From SBAX01 sp043806315 (lineage in GTDB: Bacteria > Planctomycetota > Phycisphaerae > UBA1845), in the NCBI GenBank assembly GCA_043806315.1, contig JAZDHF010000273.1, positions 1 to 36,292 of the forward strand: a DNA stretch of 36,292 nucleotides. Reading direction: 5' to 3'. Numbering within the stretch: position 1 is the first letter of the stretch; the number at the start of each line of letters is the position of its first letter. The notes beneath the pieces are model-generated. The model saw only the letters and a list, made by a program, of their open reading frames with translations. It searched no databases and was not told the origin of the DNA. Of the stretch, positions 32,567 to 36,292 are shown piece after piece. Position numbers and translations under genes: made by a program.

Positions 32567-33349
32567 ATGCGCGGGATGGGTAGGGGGGTTGGTTCGGGCA
32601 TCCTCGCGACCGCGGCCGCATCGATCGGCGGGTGCGTGTCGGCGTCGTTGGGGACCAGCACCGGCCCTCATCCGCCGCAACAACGATGGTCGGTGGCGGC
32701 CAAGCAGCCGGCCCACGTCGGGGAGACGGTGCAGTTTGACTTCGTCCTGACGGACTGGCTGGGTCGATTCGTCGCTCCGACGGGGCTGGCGGATTATTGC
32801 GTGGCCATTCCTTCGCGGCTCAGGACAGGAATCGGCGACGAACGAATTGAAACCGAGCCGGACGCGAAAGGGCACTTTCGATTCAGCTATACAGTGGATC
32901 GCGTCCGCGCCGGCGAGAAGATCAAGGTGACGGCGACGGCCTATCAGCAGCGGGGCAGTCGGGACCAGATGAAAGTCCGCGGGCAGTGGCTGACCGCGGA
33001 CAGCCCTTACGCCGAGCCCGACCGGAAGATCGCCGGCGATGCCATCCAGTTGACGATCTACCAGACCAAGGTCGAGATGAAGATTGTGCGGCCTGCCGAT
33101 GACCTCGATCCGGAAAGCGGCGTATTACGCCTTCAGCGCCTCGACGGGACCGGCGTTCCGGTGTACATCGACAAGCCCGGTCGGCCCGGCTTCAGGCTCG
33201 ACGGTCCCGAGCCGAACGGGTACTATCGGGTCGAGTACCAACCCACGGGAGAGCAGTTGAACCCGACCGGCACGACCGAGGTCGAGTTCAGCGTCTATGA
33301 CCTGGGGGGACAGCGGCATGTGGTTTCGCAGACCTTAAGCACCCCGTAG
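32567..33349 (+). CDS. Lipoprotein of unknown function
   Basis: 260 residues from ATG 32567, with GGGAG 7 bases upstream. An in-frame ATG at 32462 would put the palindrome inside the gene and add a non-signal N-terminus, so I reject it. The short signal 'ILATAAASIGGC' gives lipobox I-G-G-C with Cys23. The mature protein is beta-rich, with Ig-like strands ('AHVGETVQFDFVLTDWLGRF', 'GYYRVEYQPTGEQLNPTGTT') and no catalytic motif. A periplasmic-facing structural or binding role is a guess. It follows the protease gene by 189 bases on the same strand. Confidence 0.75.
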   Translation: MRGMGRGVGSGILATAAASIGGCVSASLGTSTGPHPPQQRWSVAAKQPAHVGETVQFDFVLTDWLGRFVAPTGLADYCVAIPSRLRTGIGDERIETEPDAKGHFRFSYTVDRVRAGEKIKVTATAYQQRGSRDQMKVRGQWLTADSPYAEPDRKIAGDAIQLTIYQTKVEMKIVRPADDLDPESGVLRLQRLDGTGVPVYIDKPGRPGFRLDGPEPNGYYRVEYQPTGEQLNPTGTTEVEFSVYDLGGQRHVVSQTLSTP

Positions 33350-33394
33350 CGGGGCACCGGGCGGACCTGGCTTGTCCTTGGGCAGAGCGAAGAA

Positions 33395-33901
33395 ATGGCG
33401 CGACGTCACATCCATTATGAGGCGGCGTTCGAGGACTACGTGCGTTCGCGCGGCTGGCCTTACGTGCCGGTCGACGAACAGAAAAAAGCGATCTTCGCCG
33501 GGGGGAGGGTGAAGTCGTTCGATTTCTTGGTCTACCCGCCGGGCCGGCCCGCATGGCTGGTGGACATCAAGGGACGCAAGTTCCCCTACGAGATCAACGG
33601 CGGGCGGCGCTATTGGGAGAACTGGGTCACTCGCGAGGACCTGGAGGGCCTACGCCGCTGGGAGGGCGTGTTCGGACAGGGTTTTGAGCCGGTGCTCGTG
33701 TTTGTGTACTGGCTGGTGGGTCTGCCGCGGCGTGAGCCGACGTCGGAGGTTCACGTGTTCCGCGACGAATGCTACGCGTTGGTCTGGATCTCGGCGTCGG
33801 ACTACGCGGCCCATGCCCGGCGACGATCGCCGAAGTGGGACACGGTAACCGTGCCGAGCGGGGCGTTTCGATCGTTGGTAAGCCCGGTGCATGCGGGTTG
33901 A
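33395..33901 (+). CDS. HYExAFE-family protein, PD-(D/E)XK nuclease-like
   Basis: 168 residues. The N-terminus has 'HYEAAFEDYV' (7-16), the motif that names the planctomycetal HYExAFE family. Then 'SFDFLVY' (41-47) and 'LVDIKGRKF' (55-63) supply D43, D57 and K59, spaced as in PD-(D/E)XK nucleases, with Glu9 or Glu13 as the possible leading acidic residue. No partner domain or methylase is nearby. It could be a housekeeping or defence nuclease; this is inferred from the core only. It starts 46 bases after the lipoprotein and is likely co-transcribed. Confidence 0.8.
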   Translation: MARRHIHYEAAFEDYVRSRGWPYVPVDEQKKAIFAGGRVKSFDFLVYPPGRPAWLVDIKGRKFPYEINGGRRYWENWVTREDLEGLRRWEGVFGQGFEPVLVFVYWLVGLPRREPTSEVHVFRDECYALVWISASDYAAHARRRSPKWDTVTVPSGAFRSLVSPVHAG

Positions 33902-33917
33902 TCCACGGGGCGAACGC

Positions 33918-33945
33918 TCGACAGCCGCGTGGTATCCGGTAGGAT
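33918..33945 (+). promoter_or_regulatory. Possible promoter of the small membrane-protein trio
   Basis: TCGACA (33918-33923), 16-base spacer, TAGGAT (33940-33945), 67 bases before GTG 34012. Confidence 0.35.
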
Positions 33946-34011
33946 AGGAAGGCTTGCTCTGAGCCGCGAAGGGATGGAGCAAGGGCGACGACGCGACGTT
34001 GGGAGGCGCTC

Positions 34012-34206
34012 GTGAGGCACACATGGTTGAGGACGCTTGTGGCTGCGGCGGTCGTCCACGGGGCGGCGTTGTCGGCGTGGGCGCAGAAACCGACTAGACC
34101 TCCCGAAGACGACAGCGGCGTCTTGCAATGGCTCATAGCGGCCGGGATCGTCGTGGTCATCTGTGTGACCGCGTTCTTGAACCCCAAGCGGTCGCACCTC
34201 AACTAG
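34012..34206 (+). CDS. Small membrane protein (64 aa)
   Basis: GTG 34012 is preceded by GGAGG at 5 bases. The N-terminal signal-like helix (to 'LSAWAQ', residue 25) and a second hydrophobic helix ('VLQWLIAAGIVVVICVTAFL', 37-56) end in a short basic tail 'NPKRSHLN'. It is either a two-helix membrane protein or an exported protein anchored by its C-terminal helix. No family recognised. The next gene starts 26 bases downstream. Confidence 0.65.
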   Translation: MRHTWLRTLVAAAVVHGAALSAWAQKPTRPPEDDSGVLQWLIAAGIVVVICVTAFLNPKRSHLN

Positions 34207-34232
34207 CAGTGCTCGACGAAGGGAACGACGTG

Positions 34233-34532
34233 ATGAAGACCAACGCTTCGGGCAAACGCCCCTTGATTAGCGCGCTCATCGTGCTCAACTTGTGTCTTTT
34301 GGCGGCGCTTCTATCGGTGTGTTTCAGGCTTCCGGGAGCTTACGCCCAGGCGGGGGCGCGCGGGGCGGACTATCTCTGCGTGACCGCCAAGCCGGCGGGC
34401 CAGAGCTACGACGTGCTCTACATGCTTGATCCCGCGGCCCATAAGCTCCATGCCTTTTATCCGGGCCTGCCGCAGACCAAACAGCTTTCCCACGCGGAAC
34501 CGCGGGATCTGAAAGCGGATTTCGGAAAATAG
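34233..34532 (+). CDS. Small exported/membrane-anchored protein (99 aa), paralogue of the next gene
   Basis: ATG 34233 has AAGGGA about 9 bases upstream; a GTG directly before it (34230) is also in frame. One hydrophobic segment ('ALIVLNLCLLAALLSVCF', 14-31) acts as a signal or anchor, then a short domain 'DYLCVTAKPAGQSYDVLYML' with 'HKLHAFYPG' follows. The same order (hydrophobic helix, 'Y-V-T' strand, 'D-V-L-Y-hydrophobic-D', then 'K-hydrophobic-x-x-F/Y') is seen in the 116-residue protein downstream, so the two are probably paralogues. Function unknown. Confidence 0.65.
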   Translation: MKTNASGKRPLISALIVLNLCLLAALLSVCFRLPGAYAQAGARGADYLCVTAKPAGQSYDVLYMLDPAAHKLHAFYPGLPQTKQLSHAEPRDLKADFGK

Positions 34533-34567
34533 CTCACGGGCCTTGGCCCAACGGAACTCGGTGAACC

Positions 34568-34918
34568 ATGGATCCCAGAAACCTCGTGATCGGCGTACTC
34601 TCGACCACCGCGACGATCCTGCTCGTCGGCGTCCTCCTGCTCTACTCCCGCCCCGAGGGGGCACGTGCGGAAGGGATGACCACGTCTGGGGGAAACTACG
34701 TCGTCACGGTCGGAAGCTTGACCAAGGGCGATGAAGAAGTCGTGTACGTAGTGGACACCTCGACCGACAAGATGCTCGTGTTCCGGTTCGACGGCAATCG
34801 TCGGCAGATCGAGATTGTTCAAGGGGTCGATCTCGCGGAAGCACGTCGGGCGTCGACGCCGCCCGGCCAGCAGCCTGCCGGGGCCGGGCCATCGAAGCCG
34901 CGTACCCGTCAGCCGTAA
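34568..34918 (+). CDS. Small exported/membrane-anchored protein (116 aa), paralogue of the previous gene
   Basis: ATG 34568 with GGTGA a few bases upstream. A hydrophobic helix ('LVIGVLSTTATILLVGVLLL', 6-25) is followed by 'NYVVTVGSLTKGDEEVVYVV' and 'TDKMLVFRFDGNRRQIEIV', which parallels the 99-residue protein. A Pro-rich basic tail ends it. The domain looks like a small three- or four-strand beta unit. I recall similar short proteins from planctomycetes but know no function. It ends the same-strand run of 64-, 99- and 116-residue genes. Confidence 0.65.
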   Translation: MDPRNLVIGVLSTTATILLVGVLLLYSRPEGARAEGMTTSGGNYVVTVGSLTKGDEEVVYVVDTSTDKMLVFRFDGNRRQIEIVQGVDLAEARRASTPPGQQPAGAGPSKPRTRQP

Positions 34919-35170
34919 AGGTCGTGTTTCTACCCAAGGAACCCGGGAGACCGTGATTCCGCTACCTCCCCACCGTCAACGCAACATAACATGCATTATC
35001 GGACCTTAAATATCCAGCATTCCAGGCCTCGGGCGGCTCTTCTACAGGCCGCCTTGCCGATCGACTAACCATTCCGCCTCCGGCGGCTCGACCGCTGGTG
35101 ACCATCGCATCTGCTGCCCGCCTCCCTCCCCATGCACCTGGCGCCCCACGACCCGCGCGCCTGGGTCGTT

Positions 35171-35803
35171 CTAACCATACGGCCGGCGTCGCAGATCCCG
35201 CGTCAGAGGGGCTAGAGCCATCGCGGCAAGAATGAGGTTGCGACCGCCGCGAGTGAGTTCATAAAGATCGCGTTGCTTCGGGAGGATGATCCCCGCCAGA
35301 CGGAGCTGGTTTACGTGGTGGTAAAGCGGTCCGACCTTAAGCTTCGTCAACCGTTTCAACGCCTGATAGGTAGCCGGCCCCTCAAGCAGCTTTCGAACGA
35401 TCTTCGCCCGCAAGACGTGCCCCAACGTAGAGAACGCTTGGCAGACCCGCCGCGGGACTTCGCCGGACCCCCTACCGCCTCCCGGCGCGAGCCGCCCGCC
35501 CCCTGCCGTTCGTTGCCCCGATCCCGTCTCGCCCGAAGGAACCTTCACCGTGTTGAGCACCTTATCGCCCCCCCGACCGGCGCGCTCGACAATGATTACC
35601 GCCGCCGCGCAGCCCCCCTCTCGACCGAGCTTCGCTATACCGGCCGGGAACGCTCTTGCCCCGACTGCCCTCCTTGGCCGGCGCCGGTCCCCCACCGACC
35701 CTCGCTTTCGTCTGCGGGCCGGGCGGCGTGTCGCCTGTATCCGGACAGGGCCCCCCTTCCGCCGGCGTTTCTTGCGAGCCTGTTTGCTTTTGATCTTCCG
35801 CAT
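35171..35803 (-). CDS. Winged-helix (ArsR-like) protein with a highly basic N-terminus
   Basis: 210 residues from ATG 35803, with GGAGG 7 bases upstream. Residues 1-50 are almost all Lys/Arg with few hydrophobics ('KSKQARKKRRRKGG'), a nucleic-acid-binding tail. Residues 50-115 are low-complexity Gly/Arg. Residues about 119-200 form a winged helix-turn-helix: 'FSTLGHVLRAKIVRKLLEGP', 'ATYQALKRLTKLKVGPLYHH', 'VNQLRLAGIILPKQRDLYEL', where 'YHHVNQLRLAGII' resembles the recognition helix and wing of ArsR-like proteins. It is likely a transcription factor or nucleoid protein. It is alone, with an AT-rich upstream region. Confidence 0.75.
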   Translation of the reverse strand: MRKIKSKQARKKRRRKGGPVRIQATRRPARRRKRGSVGDRRRPRRAVGARAFPAGIAKLGREGGCAAAVIIVERAGRGGDKVLNTVKVPSGETGSGQRTAGGGRLAPGGGRGSGEVPRRVCQAFSTLGHVLRAKIVRKLLEGPATYQALKRLTKLKVGPLYHHVNQLRLAGIILPKQRDLYELTRGGRNLILAAMALAPLTRDLRRRPYG

Positions 35804-36292
35804 AGTAGTTCCTCCGTCCGGAGCCGTTGATGTGTATATCGTCCTGTTATTACATTATCCTATAATAATAGTACGTGTCGCTGCCTCTAAGTTTCGCTCG
35901 AAGGTTGCACCCGTCTCGGCCCAATCGCACCGGCCGCCGTTTCCCGACCGGCGTGCGCAATCCACTTGCGACCCGCCGGCTTCCCATCGGGAGCCGATCA
36001 GGCTTTTCACCGTGACGGAGACTCGCGACAACCGGCGCCCCCGATCGCGGTTCGGGAGGCATCCGCCTCGCCGCTAAACGGCGTGGAGTGAGTGCCGGCA
36101 AATCCAGGTCGTTGCTCGCCCCACATGGAATAGGCGCGTAACGTCGCCGTAACCCATCTTCAACACCGCGAAATCGTAAGTCTTGAGAAACAAAGCACTT
36201 ATGATCTGTGATTTTCGCCTTGGCACTACACATCCGCTCATGGTCATAAGCTGCCGCTCGGTCTCGTATTCACGGGGAGAAGCGCACGGTGG
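35804..36292. other. Gene-poor window end with an AT-rich palindrome
   Basis: Open frames exist here on both strands, but none has a credible ribosome binding site or protein-like composition. Just upstream of the winged-helix gene, 35846-35870 is a strikingly AT-rich island in GC-rich DNA, with TTATTA (35847-35852) and TAATAA (35863-35868) as inverted arms. It is a likely promoter/operator, possibly autoregulated. Nothing else recognised to the window end. Confidence 0.5.

Noticed and set aside
35550..36077. Plus-strand frame opposite the winged-helix gene
   Set aside because: It is Pro/Arg-rich antisense to a gene with a perfect ribosome binding site and a recognised domain.
35850..36233. 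Minus-strand frame of 127 codons at the window end
   Set aside because: It includes the AT-rich palindrome as 'YYYYR', has no ribosome binding site and no recognisable domain.
1..36292. CRISPR array, toxin-antitoxin, restriction-modification or phage module
   Set aside because: No regular repeat-spacer pattern, integrase, methylase, capsid or terminase motif was seen; the HYExAFE protein alone is not enough to call a defence system.

Overview
The window is high-GC bacterial chromosome and looks planctomycetal, probably near the Phycisphaerae. The grounds are its secreted proteins, which have dockerin-like C-termini with calcium loops, thrombospondin-3-like Asp repeats, 'GACC..' cysteine-rich repeats, 'DCNNNGVPDECE' modules and an IPTL-CTERM-type tail. 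A HYExAFE-family protein, pRiA4b ORF-3 and TMTC-like proteins, and many short extragenic palindromes point the same way. This placement is by recalled family features; no 16S or other phylogenetic marker is present. I saw no tRNA, rRNA, CRISPR array, integrase or transposase.

Layout. 1-3374: the start of a divergent gene, a C-terminal scrap of a histidine kinase, then a tightly packed FixL/FixJ-like operon (double-receiver protein, REC-PAS-kinase, REC-LuxR regulator). 3380-3604: palindromic repeats. 3647-6269 (minus): an NtrC-like sigma-54 activator with its partner kinase. 6489-9195 (minus): a dockerin-like secreted protein with its own promoter, lying between two copies of the 3' end of purD, then purD itself. 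9448-12566 (plus): a small conserved protein, a cysteine-rich secreted protein interrupted by an in-frame amber codon directly after its signal peptide, and an exported protein of unknown function. 12633-14735 (minus): a TMTC-like membrane/TPR protein. 14954-18190 (plus): a giant exported protein with Pro-rich repeats and a rho-independent terminator.

18600-24695: housekeeping genes (glyS, aspS) with a pRiA4b ORF-3 protein, a zinc alcohol dehydrogenase coupled to aspS by an ATGA overlap, and a HAD hydrolase. 24845-29381: an exported Tyr-rich TPR protein, a REP cluster, a MATE exporter, and a divergent PIN/TRAM membrane protein with facing promoters. 29572-33349: surface and secreted proteins, including a truncated beta-helix protein, an unusual single frame joining an IPTL-CTERM protein to a trypsin-like protease with its own signal peptide, and a lipoprotein. 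33395-34918: a HYExAFE nuclease-like protein and three small membrane or exported proteins. 35171-35803 (minus): a winged-helix regulator with a very basic N-terminus.

The most interesting signals are the duplicated purD 3' end around a cargo gene, the amber-interrupted cysteine-rich protein, the sorting-signal/protease fusion frame, and a 22-bp dispersed repeat that has entered two coding sequences (glyS and the NtrB-like kinase). No clearly new multi-gene defence or metabolic system is visible. All coordinates come from reading the sequence; family names are by recalled motifs and no search was run.
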